Part shown: positions 33,376-41,794 of the stretch, in pieces
How positions within the stretch are numbered: position 1 is the stretch's first letter
Layout: each line of letters opens with the position of its first letter
Source of the DNA: Heliomicrobium gestii
GTDB lineage: Bacteria; Bacillota; Desulfitobacteriia; Heliobacteriales; Heliobacteriaceae
DNA: 64,000 nt
NCBI RefSeq assembly: GCF_009877435.1
Contig: NZ_WXEX01000009.1
Coordinates: 87,518-151,517 of the forward strand
Reading direction: 5' to 3'
Made by a program: the position numbers and the translations under genes
Notes under the pieces: model-generated
Database searches by the model: none
The model's input: only the letters and a program-made list of their open reading frames with translations
What the model was told of the DNA's origin: nothing

Positions 33376-33422
33376 CAGCAATCTCCTTTAATCTTCTTTC
33401 ATAACCAATAGCCTGCCCTTTG

Positions 33423-33452
33423 TTGACACTGTTTTTTCGCCTCTGCTAAGAT
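33423..33452 (+). promoter_or_regulatory. Promoter of the purine permease gene
   Basis: TTGACA (33423-33428), 18-base spacer, TAAGAT (33447-33452), 55 bases before the GTG start. The leader is too short for a purine riboswitch. Confidence 0.65.
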
Positions 33453-33506
33453 ATAGAAGCCACAGGGCGGGCGATCCAAAACTTCAATGAAGAAGGAGAC
33501 GCCGCC

Positions 33507-34871
33507 GTGCTGGAAAAACTGTTTCACCTGAGAGCCAAAGGAACCGACGTCGCCACGGAAATCACCGCCGGGATCACCACTTTCATGACCATGGCCTACA
33601 TCCTGGCCGTCAACCCGGGGATTCTCTCATCGACGGGGATGAGCAAAGACGCCGTCTTTTTCGCCACCTGTCTCGGCGCAGGGCTGGTCACCATCGCCAT
33701 GGGCCTCTATGTCAACTTTCCCGTCGCCCTGGCGCCGGGCATGGGCCTCAACGCCTACTTCGCTGTCGTCGCCTCCCAACGGGGCGGCATCCCTTGGGAT
33801 GTGGCCCTCGGGGCGGTCTTCATCTCGGGCCTGATCTTCATCGTGCTCACAGTCACCCAGGTGCGCCAACTGCTGATCGAAGCGGTGCCCACATCGTTGA
33901 AAAAGGCGATCACCGTCGGCATCGGGCTTTTCATCACCATCATCGGGTTGAAGCTGTCCCACCTGACTGTCGCCAGCCTCCACCTGGGGCCGTCGCTGGG
34001 CAATGTGACCGGCACGGGCGGCTATGGACAGTTGCTCTACTTTGAGTGGGACCTGACCATCGGCAGCTTTTTGAAACCGGACACCATGCTGGCCCTCTTC
34101 GGCCTGATCGTGACGACCGTCCTCATGGCCTTGCGGGTGCGGGGCGCGCTGCTGATCGGCATCGTCACGACGACCCTGCTGGGGATCCCCATGGGCGTCA
34201 CCCCGATCGCTGACTTTTCCTTCACCTGGCCCGCCTTCAATGACCTCGCCGTCGGGTCATTGAACCTTCGCGGCGCCTTGGAACTGGGGCTCGTCTCTGT
34301 TGTGCTGACATTTACCTTCGTCGAACTCTTCGACACCTTCGGCACCCTCGTCGGCACCGCCGGGCGGGCGGGGCTGCTCGATGAAAAAGGGCGTTCCCCC
34401 CAGATCGGCAAAGCCATGCTTGTCGACGCCGCCGGCGTCAGCCTCGGCGCCTTCCTCGGCACCTCGACGATCACCGCTTACGTCGAATCGGCCGCTGGCA
34501 TCGGCGAAGGCGGGCGGACCGGCCTGACATCGGTGACGACGGGCGCCCTCTTCTTGCTCGCTCTCGTCCTGGCGCCCTTCTTCCGCCTCATCCCTGACGC
34601 CGCCACCGCGCCGGCCCTCATCGTCGTCGGCGTCCTCATGATCGGCGCCGTCCGCGACATCGACTTTGACGATTTCACCGACGCCTTGCCCGCCTTTCTC
34701 ACCTTCACCCTCATGCCCTTCACCTACAACATCGCCAACGGCATCGCCGCTGGCATCGTCTTCTACACCCTCCTCAAAACCGTCACCGGCAAAGCCCGCC
34801 AGGTCCACTGGCTCCTGTACCTGCTGACCCTACTGGTCATCTGGCGGTATGTGATGTTAGGGGGGCACTGA
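33507..34871 (+). CDS. pbuG: Purine permease of the NCS2/AzgA type (guanine/hypoxanthine or adenine)
   Basis: 454 residues from GTG 33507 with AAGGAGA upstream. About 12-14 membrane helices. Family signatures are TDVATEITAGITTFMTMAYILAVNPGIL (~12-40), ALAPGMGLNAYFA (~75-87), VELFDTFGTLVGTAGRAGLL (~270-290, substrate-binding Glu/Asp) and GTSTITAYVESAAGIGEGGRTGLTSVTTGALF. Members import adenine, guanine or hypoxanthine with protons. Its position just before the purine pathway genes supports salvage. Confidence 0.93.
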   Translation: MLEKLFHLRAKGTDVATEITAGITTFMTMAYILAVNPGILSSTGMSKDAVFFATCLGAGLVTIAMGLYVNFPVALAPGMGLNAYFAVVASQRGGIPWDVALGAVFISGLIFIVLTVTQVRQLLIEAVPTSLKKAITVGIGLFITIIGLKLSHLTVASLHLGPSLGNVTGTGGYGQLLYFEWDLTIGSFLKPDTMLALFGLIVTTVLMALRVRGALLIGIVTTTLLGIPMGVTPIADFSFTWPAFNDLAVGSLNLRGALELGLVSVVLTFTFVELFDTFGTLVGTAGRAGLLDEKGRSPQIGKAMLVDAAGVSLGAFLGTSTITAYVESAAGIGEGGRTGLTSVTTGALFLLALVLAPFFRLIPDAATAPALIVVGVLMIGAVRDIDFDDFTDALPAFLTFTLMPFTYNIANGIAAGIVFYTLLKTVTGKARQVHWLLYLLTLLVIWRYVMLGGH

Positions 34872-35055
34872 AGAGGCATTGAATTGGCGATAGGGCAGGG
34901 CAAATTCGATGTCGATGTATTAGCAGACTGTGGCAGACTGTGATGGTAGGAATATGGGGACTGGTTTTTGTTTTCAGGCGGGGTTAGGGTGGAGGGGAAT
35001 AATATCGCGGGAGTTGGGATGAACGTATGGGGCAAATGGGAACATCACTTTGAAA
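34872..35055. other. Intergenic DNA between pbuG and the rod-shaped RNA element
   Basis: No gene is supported. It contains the 10-bp tandem repeat at 34923-34942 and G-rich sequence thereafter. A promoter for the RNA element should lie at about 35010-35050, but no strong -35/-10 pair is obvious. Confidence 0.4.
34923..34942. repeat. 10-bp tandem repeat
   Basis: GCAGACTGTG occurs twice head to tail in non-coding DNA after the purine permease gene. Confidence 0.7.
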
Positions 35056-35238
35056 CGTCAGGGGTGGCTAGGGACGGGAGCGGTTTGAGCGGAGCGGCGA
35101 AAAAGCGAGCGCAGGCGGTGGAGCGTCAAGGGCGCCATGGTTCACATGCAGAAAAGCCCAGAGGTTTGGCGCCCAGCGGAACCGCCGAAGCGAGCCGCCG
35201 CGCAGCTCTAAGCGACCGGCCCTAGCCGCCCCGTGACG
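35056..35238 (+). ncRNA. ssrS: 183-nt rod-shaped structured RNA, 6S RNA-like
   Basis: The ends pair as an 18-bp stem with one bulge: CGTCA-GGGGTGGCTAGGG (35056-35073) with CCCTAGCCGCCCC-G-TGACG (35220-35238). Moving inward, GAGC (35087-35090) pairs with GCTC (35205-35208) and GCGGCG (35094-35099) with CGCCGC (35196-35201). A central unpaired bubble follows (14 and 9 bases). Then GGCGGT (35114-35119) pairs with ACCGCC (35181-35186) and GGGCGCCA (35130-35137) with TGGCGCCC (35167-35174), closing a 29-base loop. Closing stem, central bubble and terminal arm in ~183 nt is the architecture of 6S RNA, which mimics an open promoter and binds RNA polymerase. In cyanobacteria the 6S gene also adjoins a purine gene (purK). 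The assignment is inference from shape and place; which strand is transcribed is assumed from purE. Confidence 0.45.
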
Positions 35239-35329
35239 AAGCGACAGCGGTCCAAATAATAGTCCAAACCCATCTGCAAATATATCGACTAACGCCCCAA
35301 AACAGGGGCGCAACATAGGGAGGATACCA

Positions 35330-35845
35330 ATGAGCCAGCTTAACGACAAACCCCTTGTCGGCATCATCATGGGCAGCGACTCCGACCTGAAGGTCATGAA
35401 AGACGCCGTCGAAGCCCTGGAAGAATTCGGCGTCAAGTCCGAGATGATCGTCGCCTCCGCCCACCGCACGCCCGACCGCGCCGCCCGCTACGCCCAAACC
35501 GCCGAGGAGCGCGGCATCGAAGTGCTCATCGCCGGCGCCGGCATGGCGGCCCACCTGCCCGGCGTCATCGCCGCCTTCACCGTCCTGCCTGTCATCGGCG
35601 TTCCCCTGCAATCGGGCGCGCTCCGCGGCTGGGACAGCCTGCTCGCCATCGCCCAGATGCCGCCCGGCGTCCCTGTAGCGACGGTGGCTGTCGACGGCGC
35701 GAAAAACGCCGGTTTGCTGGCCATCCAGATCCTCGGCGGCAAGCATCCCCAATTGCGGGAGAAGTTCAAAGCCTACAAGGAGAAAATGGTCCGCCAGGTT
35801 GAAAAGAAAGATGCAAATTTGGGGGAGCCGAGACCGGTTTTTTAG
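35330..35845 (+). CDS. purE: N5-carboxyaminoimidazole ribonucleotide mutase (PurE)
   Basis: 171 residues. Start ATG with AGGGAGGAT upstream. Class I PurE signatures: [26 protein letters not shown], the [19 protein letters not shown] active-site segment with the catalytic His, [18 protein letters not shown], and [46 protein letters not shown]. It converts N5-CAIR to CAIR in IMP synthesis. Its usual partner purK is not in the window. A short GC hairpin (CGCCCC/GGGGCG, 35294-35311) precedes the ribosome binding site. Confidence 0.97.
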   Translation: MSQLNDKPLVGIIMGSDSDLKVMKDAVEALEEFGVKSEMIVASAHRTPDRAARYAQTAEERGIEVLIAGAGMAAHLPGVIAAFTVLPVIGVPLQSGALRGWDSLLAIAQMPPGVPVATVAVDGAKNAGLLAIQILGGKHPQLREKFKAYKEKMVRQVEKKDANLGEPRPVF

Positions 35846-35888
35846 GGTATAATAGAAGTTGGGTCTAATCAATTCTTATTCAAAACTT

Positions 35889-36056
35889 GAGGGAAGTGCA
35901 GCTCAGGGTTCCGCGTCAACGGTCTGGACCGAGCGCTGCAAAAAGGGGTTAACGTGACGATGTTCACCCTTTTTACACCGGAGGGAGAAAAGCCCAGGCG
36001 GATAGGTTCCTTGCATTGGCAAGGCGGGAATCTATCTGCCCGGGCTTTGCTTTTTG
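35889..36056 (+). promoter_or_regulatory. ykkC-family riboswitch, probably PRPP-sensing, with overlapping terminator
   Basis: The leader of purB contains the ykkC aptamer core in order: CTCAGGGTTCCGCG (35903-35914), GGTCTGGACCGAGCG (35921-35934), a variable hairpin AAAAAGGGG...CCCTTTTT, and ACACCGGAGGGAGAAAAGCC (35975-35994). These are the conserved blocks of guanidine/ppGpp/PRPP riboswitches. The last block is also the 5' arm of a terminator: AAAGCCCAGGCGGATAG (35989-36005) pairs with CTATCTGCCCGGGCTTT (36032-36048), then GCTTTTTG. So folding of the aptamer should prevent termination (an ON switch). The purine context points to the PRPP class (ykkC subtype 2b); the ligand is inferred. A TATAAT at 35848-35853, at the purE stop, may be part of a local promoter. 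Confidence 0.85.
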
Positions 36057-36135
36057 CAAAAAACTCAGCGACATTCACGCACGAACCGTCCTCACCCGAT
36101 GAGGGACGGCGCAGAAATCAGGGAGGGGTATAGGG

Positions 36136-37428
36136 ATGATCGAACGTTACACACTCAAAGACATGGGGGCCATCTGGGCCGACGAAAACCGCTTTCGCAA
36201 ATGGCTCGATGTGGAAGTAGCTGCCTGCGAAGCCCTGGCTGTTCTGGGCAAGATTCCCCAGGAGGCTTTCGAAGCCATCCGCGACAAGGCTGACTTCAAT
36301 GTCCAGCGCATCCTGGAGATCGAAGAAGTGACCAAACACGACGTGCTGGCCTTCCTCACCTGTGTCGCCGAATATGTCGGTGAGGAATCGAAATACATCC
36401 ACATGGGCATGACCTCTTCCGACGTGTTGGACACCTCCTTGTCCTTGCAGATGCGCGAGGCTGGGGAGATCATCCTCCAAAAGCTGAAAAAACTGCGTGA
36501 AGTCATCGGCGAGCGGGCCAAGGAACACAAATACACCGTCATGGTCGGCCGCACCCACGGCATCCACGCTGAGCCCGTCACTTTTGGCCTCAAACTCGCC
36601 CTCTGGTACGACGAAGTCAACCGCTGCATCAAGCGCATGAACCACGCCATCGAGACGATCAGCGTCGGCGCCATCTCCGGCGCTGTGGGCACCTTCGCCC
36701 AGATCGATCCCTTCGTGGAGGAATACGCCTGCCGCAAGCTGGGCCTTCGTCCCGCCCCCATCTCCACCCAGGTCATCCAGCGGGACCGCCATGCCGAGTA
36801 CATGACCACCCTGGCGGTCATCGGTTCGTCGCTGGACAAGTTCGCTACAGAACTGCGGAACCTGCAGCGCACCGACATCCATGAGGTGGAAGAGGCCTTC
36901 TCCAAGGGCCAAAAAGGTTCCTCCGCCATGCCCCACAAGAAAAACCCGATCACCTCGGAGCGTGTCGCCGGCCTGGCCCGGGTGCTGCGCGGCAATGCCC
37001 TAGCCGCCATGGAAAACGTCGCCCTCTGGCATGAGCGCGACATCACCCACTCCTCGGTGGAACGGGTCATCGTTCCCGATTCGACGATCCTCCTCGACTA
37101 CATGCTGGCCAAGATGATCGACATCGTCGCCAACCTGAACGTCTACCCCGAAACGATGCAAGAGAATCTGGAAAAAACCCTCGGCCTTGTCAACAGCCAG
37201 CGGGTGATGCTCGCCCTCGTCGACAAGGGAGCCCTGCGCGAGACGGCCTACCACTGGGTCCAGCGCAACGCCCTCAAGGCCTGGGAAATCAAGCGGCCCT
37301 TCAAGGAACTGGTCCTCGAAGACAGCGAGATCATGGAAAAACTGAGCCCTGCCGAAGTGGAAGGTCTCTTCGATTACGACTACCACATCAAGCACGTAGA
37401 CACCCTCTTTAAACGGGTCGGCCTGTAA
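36136..37428 (+). CDS. purB: Adenylosuccinate lyase (PurB)
   Basis: 430 residues, full length. Start ATG with GGGAGGGGTATAGGG upstream. Fumarase/aspartase superfamily markers: MGMTSSDVLDTSLSLQMREAG (~94-114), VGRTHGIHAEPVTFGLKLALWYDE (~137-160, catalytic His) and the signature loop GQKGSSAMPHKKNPITSERVAGLARVLRG (~258-286). It acts twice in purine synthesis: SAICAR to AICAR, and adenylosuccinate to AMP. It is the first gene behind the riboswitch, so it and the genes after it are probably under that control. Confidence 0.97.
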   Translation: MIERYTLKDMGAIWADENRFRKWLDVEVAACEALAVLGKIPQEAFEAIRDKADFNVQRILEIEEVTKHDVLAFLTCVAEYVGEESKYIHMGMTSSDVLDTSLSLQMREAGEIILQKLKKLREVIGERAKEHKYTVMVGRTHGIHAEPVTFGLKLALWYDEVNRCIKRMNHAIETISVGAISGAVGTFAQIDPFVEEYACRKLGLRPAPISTQVIQRDRHAEYMTTLAVIGSSLDKFATELRNLQRTDIHEVEEAFSKGQKGSSAMPHKKNPITSERVAGLARVLRGNALAAMENVALWHERDITHSSVERVIVPDSTILLDYMLAKMIDIVANLNVYPETMQENLEKTLGLVNSQRVMLALVDKGALRETAYHWVQRNALKAWEIKRPFKELVLEDSEIMEKLSPAEVEGLFDYDYHIKHVDTLFKRVGL

Positions 37429-37523
37429 GCTGCCAACCGGTTTCAACAAAAACGAAAACGACAAAAAGACGGGAACGACAAGTGACATAGATGCCGTAGG
37501 AGCGTAGAAAGGGGAGTCCATCC

Positions 37524-38249
37524 ATGCCAGCCGTAAGCAAACTGGAACAGATCTACGAGGGAAAAGCGAAAAAGGTCTTCCGGACCGAAAACCCCGATAT
37601 CTACTGGATCGAGTACAAGGACTCGGCGACCGCCTTTAACGGCGAAAAGAAAGCGGAGATCGAAAACAAGGGCGTCCTCAACAACCGCATTTCGGCCCTC
37701 TTCTTTCAGTACCTGGCCCAACAAGGCGTTCCGTCCCACTTTGTCGAGTTGATCAACGACCGGGAGATGCTCGTCAAGTCCCTGCAGATCATCCCCGTAG
37801 AAGTGGTCGCCCGCAACACCGTCGCCGGTTCTCTGGCCAAGCGGGTCGGTCAGCCTGAAGGAACGCCGCTGGCCAAACCGGTCCTCGAGTTTTACTACAA
37901 GGACGACGCCCTCGGCGACCCCATGATCAACGAGTATCATATCGCCGCCATGGAATGGGCCACACCGGCGCAGATGGATGCCGTCAAAGCCATCGCCCTC
38001 AAGGTTAACGACATCCTCAAGGAATTCCTTGCCGGTTTGAACATTGACCTTGTCGACTTCAAACTCGAGTTTGGCCTCCATAACGGCGAGGTGCTCCTGG
38101 GCGATGAGATCTCGCCGGACACGTGCCGCTTCTGGGACAGCCGCACGAAAGAAAAGCTGGACAAGGACCGCTTCCGCCGCGACTTGGGCGGTCTGGAAGA
38201 GGCCTACCAGGAGATCCTCCGTCGCCTGGAGAGCAAACTGAAGGGGTAA
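37524..38249 (+). CDS. purC: SAICAR synthase (PurC)
   Basis: 241 residues, the normal bacterial single-domain length. [45 protein letters not shown] at the start is the nucleotide-binding region. [23 protein letters not shown] and the C-terminal [30 protein letters not shown], with the DEISPD motif, complete the family pattern. It joins aspartate to CAIR using ATP. It follows purB by 95 bases; start ATG has AAAGGGGAG upstream. purS begins 3 bases after its stop. Confidence 0.97.
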   Translation: MPAVSKLEQIYEGKAKKVFRTENPDIYWIEYKDSATAFNGEKKAEIENKGVLNNRISALFFQYLAQQGVPSHFVELINDREMLVKSLQIIPVEVVARNTVAGSLAKRVGQPEGTPLAKPVLEFYYKDDALGDPMINEYHIAAMEWATPAQMDAVKAIALKVNDILKEFLAGLNIDLVDFKLEFGLHNGEVLLGDEISPDTCRFWDSRTKEKLDKDRFRRDLGGLEEAYQEILRRLESKLKG

Positions 38250-38252
38250 CCC

Positions 38253-38585
38253 ATGGTTAAAGCAAAGGTCATCATCACTGTGAAAACCGGCTTTCGCGAT
38301 CCCCAGCGGGAGGCGCTCGAACAGCGCCTCCGGAAGGGCGGCGAAGGGTCGAACCCTCGAGCCGCATCGAGCCCCTTATTCACGCGAAACGGCTCCGGTC
38401 TTCCGGCAGCGCCGGCCATCCCGGTCGTGCCCGCCGGTCTCCGGACCGGTCGCTATGTGGAGTTTCTCGTCGATACAGACGATATGGAAGCGGCGCGGCG
38501 ACAGGCGGAGGAATTCTGCCGCCAGCGGTTGTTGAACGAGGTATTGGAAGCCTTCACCTGTGAGATCGAACCCTTATCAAACTAA
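38253..38585 (+). CDS. purS: PurS subunit of FGAM synthase with an internal insertion
   Basis: 110 residues, whereas PurS is usually about 80. The N-terminal strand and helix (VKAKVIITVKTGFRDPQREALEQRLRK) and the C-terminal half (GRYVEFLVDTDDMEAARRQAEEFCRQRLLNEVLEAFTCEIE) fit PurS. Between them lies a Gly/Ser/Pro/Ala-rich stretch of ~25 extra residues (GGEGSNPRAASSPLFTRNGS and on) where the normal protein has a short turn. PurS tetramers bridge PurQ (glutaminase) and small PurL in FGAM synthesis. Neither purQ nor purL follows; purF comes directly after. The start ATG is 3 bases after purC. Confidence 0.85.
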   Translation: MVKAKVIITVKTGFRDPQREALEQRLRKGGEGSNPRAASSPLFTRNGSGLPAAPAIPVVPAGLRTGRYVEFLVDTDDMEAARRQAEEFCRQRLLNEVLEAFTCEIEPLSN

Positions 38586-38607
38586 AACCACCGGCGGGAG
38601 GCCTATC

Positions 38608-40053
38608 ATGTCATACGAATGCCCCCACACGCTTCCGTGGGACAAGATGGAGGAAGAGTGTGGCGTTCTCGGAATCTACGGGCCCGGCAAAGACGTGGCC
38701 CGGCTGGCCTACTTCGGCCTCTTCGCCCTGCAGCATCGCGGGCAGGAGAGCGCCGGCATCGCCGTAGGCGACGATCGGGAGATCGTTTTCCACAAAGGCA
38801 TGGGCTTAGTCACGGAAGCCTTTGATGAGCGCAAGCTGAAAGAAATGCAGGGCAATGTTGCTGTCGGTCATGTGCGCTATTCGACGACCGGTTCGAGTCT
38901 GCTCGCCAACGCCCAGCCGCTGATCTTCCGGTACAGCAAGGGCATGATGGCGGTGGCCCACAACGGCAACTTGACCAACGCGGCGGAGATGCGCCACAAC
39001 CTGGCCGTCACCGGCGCCATCTTCCAGACCACGACCGACACCGAGGTGGTCGTCAACCTGCTGGCCCGTTACGGCCAATCGTCCCTGGAAGAAGCCTTGA
39101 TCAAGACGATGATCGACATCAAAGGCTCCTACTCGCTGCTGGTGATGACGGAGAAGCGGCTCCTGGCCGTCCGCGACCCCCATGGCGTTCGCCCCCTCTG
39201 CATCGGCCGGCTCGGTGACGCCTATGTGGTCGCCTCCGAGTCCTGCGCCCTCGACACCCTGGGCGCCACCTTCCTCCGCGACGTCGAACCGGGCGAGATC
39301 ATCTCCATCGACGAAAACGGCCTGGTCTCCCTGAAGGCGCTGACCAAGCCGCGCCGGGCCGCCTGTATCTTTGAATACATCTACTTCGCCCGCCCGGACT
39401 CGGTCATCGATGGCATCAGCGTCAACCAAGCCCGCCGGGCCATGGGTCGCCAACTGGCCCGGGAGTGCAAGATCGACGCCGACATCGTCATCGGTGTTCC
39501 TGACTCGGGCACAGCCGCCGCCATGGGCTACTCCCTGGAATCGGGCATCCCCTTTGACCAGGGCTTGATGAAGAACCGTTATGTAGGCCGCACCTTTATC
39601 CAACCCACCCAGGAGATCCGGGCCCAATCGGTGCGCCTCAAGCTGAACGCCGTCGCCAAGGCGGTGGAAGGCAAGCGGGTCATCATGATCGACGACTCCA
39701 TCGTCCGCGGCACCACCAGCGGCAAGATCGTCCAGATGCTGCGCGCCGCCGGGGCGAAAGAGGTGCACATGCTCGTCTCGTCGCCGCCGATCACCCACCC
39801 CTGCTACTACGGCATCGACACATCGGTGCGGAAGGAACTGGTGGCGGCGACCAAGACGCTCGAAGAGATCCGCCAGATGATCGGCGCTGAAAGCCTCCAT
39901 TACCTCTCCCATGAGGGACTCTTGCGGGCCATGACGGAACAGAACCCCGACATCGCCGAAGACAACTATTGCATGGCCTGTTTCTGCGGCAGTTATCCCA
40001 TCGAAATCCCCATCGGTTTGGACAAGTACGCCATGGAAGGCTGCGGCTGCTAG
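38608..40053 (+). CDS. purF: Amidophosphoribosyltransferase (PurF), Fe-S type with propeptide
   Basis: 481 residues; ATG 38608 after GGCGGGAGG. A short propeptide (MSYECPHTLPWDKMEEE) precedes CGVLGIYGPG, so processing should expose the N-terminal catalytic Cys of the glutaminase domain, as in the Bacillus enzyme. RPLCIGRLGDAYVVASESCALD and the PRPP-binding loop VIMIDDSIVRGTTSGKIVQMLRAAGAKEVHM (~350-380) follow. C-terminal cysteines in NYCMACFCGSYPIEIPIG, plus CIFEYIYFARPDS upstream, are the ligands of the structural 4Fe-4S cluster. It catalyses the first committed step, PRPP plus glutamine to phosphoribosylamine, so PRPP control of the transcript makes sense. Confidence 0.97.
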   Translation: MSYECPHTLPWDKMEEECGVLGIYGPGKDVARLAYFGLFALQHRGQESAGIAVGDDREIVFHKGMGLVTEAFDERKLKEMQGNVAVGHVRYSTTGSSLLANAQPLIFRYSKGMMAVAHNGNLTNAAEMRHNLAVTGAIFQTTTDTEVVVNLLARYGQSSLEEALIKTMIDIKGSYSLLVMTEKRLLAVRDPHGVRPLCIGRLGDAYVVASESCALDTLGATFLRDVEPGEIISIDENGLVSLKALTKPRRAACIFEYIYFARPDSVIDGISVNQARRAMGRQLARECKIDADIVIGVPDSGTAAAMGYSLESGIPFDQGLMKNRYVGRTFIQPTQEIRAQSVRLKLNAVAKAVEGKRVIMIDDSIVRGTTSGKIVQMLRAAGAKEVHMLVSSPPITHPCYYGIDTSVRKELVAATKTLEEIRQMIGAESLHYLSHEGLLRAMTEQNPDIAEDNYCMACFCGSYPIEIPIGLDKYAMEGCGC

Positions 40054-40062
40054 GAGGTACCT

Positions 40063-41163
40063 ATGACGGAGCAACAAAAACAGGCAGGCCTGACCTACGC
40101 CCAGGCGGGCGTCGACATCACCGCCGGCAACCGGGCCGTCGAACTGATGAAGGGCCAAGTCCGAAGCACCTTTCGGCCGGAAGTGCTCACCGATATCGGC
40201 GGTTTTGGCGGCCTTTTCGCCCTCAACGCCCGCAAGTATGAAGAGCCGGTTCTCGTCTCTGGCACCGACGGTGTCGGCACCAAACTGCGCGTGGCCATGA
40301 TGCTCGATCGTCATGACACGATCGGCATCGACTGTGTGGCCATGTGCGCCAACGACATCCTCGTTCAGGGCGCTGAACCGCTCTTCTTCCTCGACTACCT
40401 GGCCGTCGGCAAACTGGTCCCCGAAAAGGTGGCAGCCATCGTCTCCGGCGTCGCCGAGGGCTGCCGCCAGGCCGGCTGCGCCCTTATCGGCGGCGAGACG
40501 GCTGAGATGCCCGGCTTTTACGCCGAAGAGGATTATGATGTGGCCGGCTTTTGCGTCGGCGTCGCCGATCGCAAGAAGCTGATCGACGGCTCTGCCATCT
40601 GCCCCGGCGACGTGATGCTGGCCATTCCCTCATCGGGCCTGCACAGCAACGGTTACTCACTGGCCCGCAAGGTCTTTTTCGACCACGCCGGCCATAGCGT
40701 CGACACCTTCCTGCCCGAACTGGGAAAAACCGTCGGCGAGGAACTGCTGACGCCGACGCGCATCTATGTCAAGCCTGTCCTCGCCCTGTTGGAGAAAGTG
40801 GCGGTCAAAGGCATGGCCCACATCACCGGCGGCGGCCTGACGGAAAACATCCCCCGCGTCCTGCCGGCAGGAACCCAGGCGGCCATCGAACTGGGAAGCT
40901 GGCCCGTGCCGCCCGTCTTCACCGCCCTTCAGGCGAAGGGCCATGTGGCCGGTGCCGAGATGCTGCGCACCTTCAACTGCGGCGTCGGCTTTATTCTCGT
41001 CCTTTCCCCGGAAGAGGCCGACCAGGCGGCAGATATCCTGGCGGCGTTGGGGGAAACCTGCTATCGTATCGGTGTGATCGAAGCGAACGCTCAAGGCGCT
41101 GACGCGGCGCCTGAGGTTGTCTACAGCGGTGTCATGGAGTGGGAACGGGGGAAGAGCGAATGA
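40063..41163 (+). CDS. purM: Phosphoribosylformylglycinamidine cyclo-ligase (AIR synthase, PurM)
   Basis: 366 residues, with TAGGAGGTACCT before the ATG. Family signatures are [20 protein letters not shown] at the start, [52 protein letters not shown] (~67-118), [27 protein letters not shown] and [18 protein letters not shown] (~255-272). It closes FGAM to AIR with ATP. Its substrate is made by the PurLQS complex, of which only PurS is encoded nearby. The stop overlaps the purN start (ATGA). Confidence 0.97.
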   Translation: MTEQQKQAGLTYAQAGVDITAGNRAVELMKGQVRSTFRPEVLTDIGGFGGLFALNARKYEEPVLVSGTDGVGTKLRVAMMLDRHDTIGIDCVAMCANDILVQGAEPLFFLDYLAVGKLVPEKVAAIVSGVAEGCRQAGCALIGGETAEMPGFYAEEDYDVAGFCVGVADRKKLIDGSAICPGDVMLAIPSSGLHSNGYSLARKVFFDHAGHSVDTFLPELGKTVGEELLTPTRIYVKPVLALLEKVAVKGMAHITGGGLTENIPRVLPAGTQAAIELGSWPVPPVFTALQAKGHVAGAEMLRTFNCGVGFILVLSPEEADQAADILAALGETCYRIGVIEANAQGADAAPEVVYSGVMEWERGKSE

Positions 41164-41765
41164 CGCTGAAGCTCGGCGTCCTCGCCTCAGGCCGCGGGTC
41201 CAACCTGCAAGCCGTCCTCGACGCCATCGACGCCGGACGCCTTGACGCCCAGGTGGTCATGGTCATCTCCAACCGCCAGGATGCCCTGGCGCTGGAACGG
41301 GCGGCGACGCGGGGGATCCCGGCCATCCACCTGCCGCCCTCCGAATACCCCCAGCGGACCGATTATGACCGCAAGGCGGCGGAACTGCTGAAAGGCGTTG
41401 GCGCCGACGCCCTGCTGCTGGCCGGCTACCTGCGGCTGATCACGTCAGAACTGCTCGAGGCCTTTCCCCAACGGATCATCAACATCCATCCGGCCCTGTT
41501 GCCGGCCTTTCCCGGCCTGCACGTTCATCGCCAGGCCATCGACTATGGCGTGCGCTTCTCCGGCTGCACCGTTCACTTTGTCGACGAAGGGCTCGACTCG
41601 GGTCCGATCATCCTCCAAGCGGTTGTCCCCGTCCAGCAAGACGACAACGAGGACACCCTGGCCGCCCGTATTCTAAAGGAAGAGCATCGCATCCTGCCCG
41701 AGGCCTTGCAACTGATGGCTGAAGGCCGCTTGCGGATCGAGGGCCGGCGCGTCCTCATCCAGTGA
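41160..41765 (+). CDS. purN: Phosphoribosylglycinamide formyltransferase (PurN)
   Basis: 201 residues. Start ATG 41160 ([23 protein letters not shown]) overlaps the purM stop by 4 bases. The active-site segments are [35 protein letters not shown] (Asn and His of N-IHP) and [40 protein letters not shown], with the catalytic Asp. It transfers a formyl group from 10-formyl-THF to GAR. Confidence 0.97.
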   Translation: MTLKLGVLASGRGSNLQAVLDAIDAGRLDAQVVMVISNRQDALALERAATRGIPAIHLPPSEYPQRTDYDRKAAELLKGVGADALLLAGYLRLITSELLEAFPQRIINIHPALLPAFPGLHVHRQAIDYGVRFSGCTVHFVDEGLDSGPIILQAVVPVQQDDNEDTLAARILKEEHRILPEALQLMAEGRLRIEGRRVLIQ

Positions 41766-41794
41766 GCACGGAACCGAAACAAGGGAGGTACACC

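Noticed and set aside
33382..33506. Purine riboswitch upstream of the purine permease
   Set aside because: The transcript leader after the promoter is only about 50 bases and lacks the conserved purine-aptamer loops.
34968..35225. 85-codon + strand frame upstream of purE
   Set aside because: It lies within the structured RNA region, lacks a ribosome binding site and has a basic, low-complexity product.
38806..40314. Long reverse-strand open frame (502 codons) opposite purF/purM
   Set aside because: It mirrors strongly coding, high-GC purF sequence; it has no ribosome binding site, no recognisable domain and a His/Gly/Asp-rich composition typical of antisense shadows.
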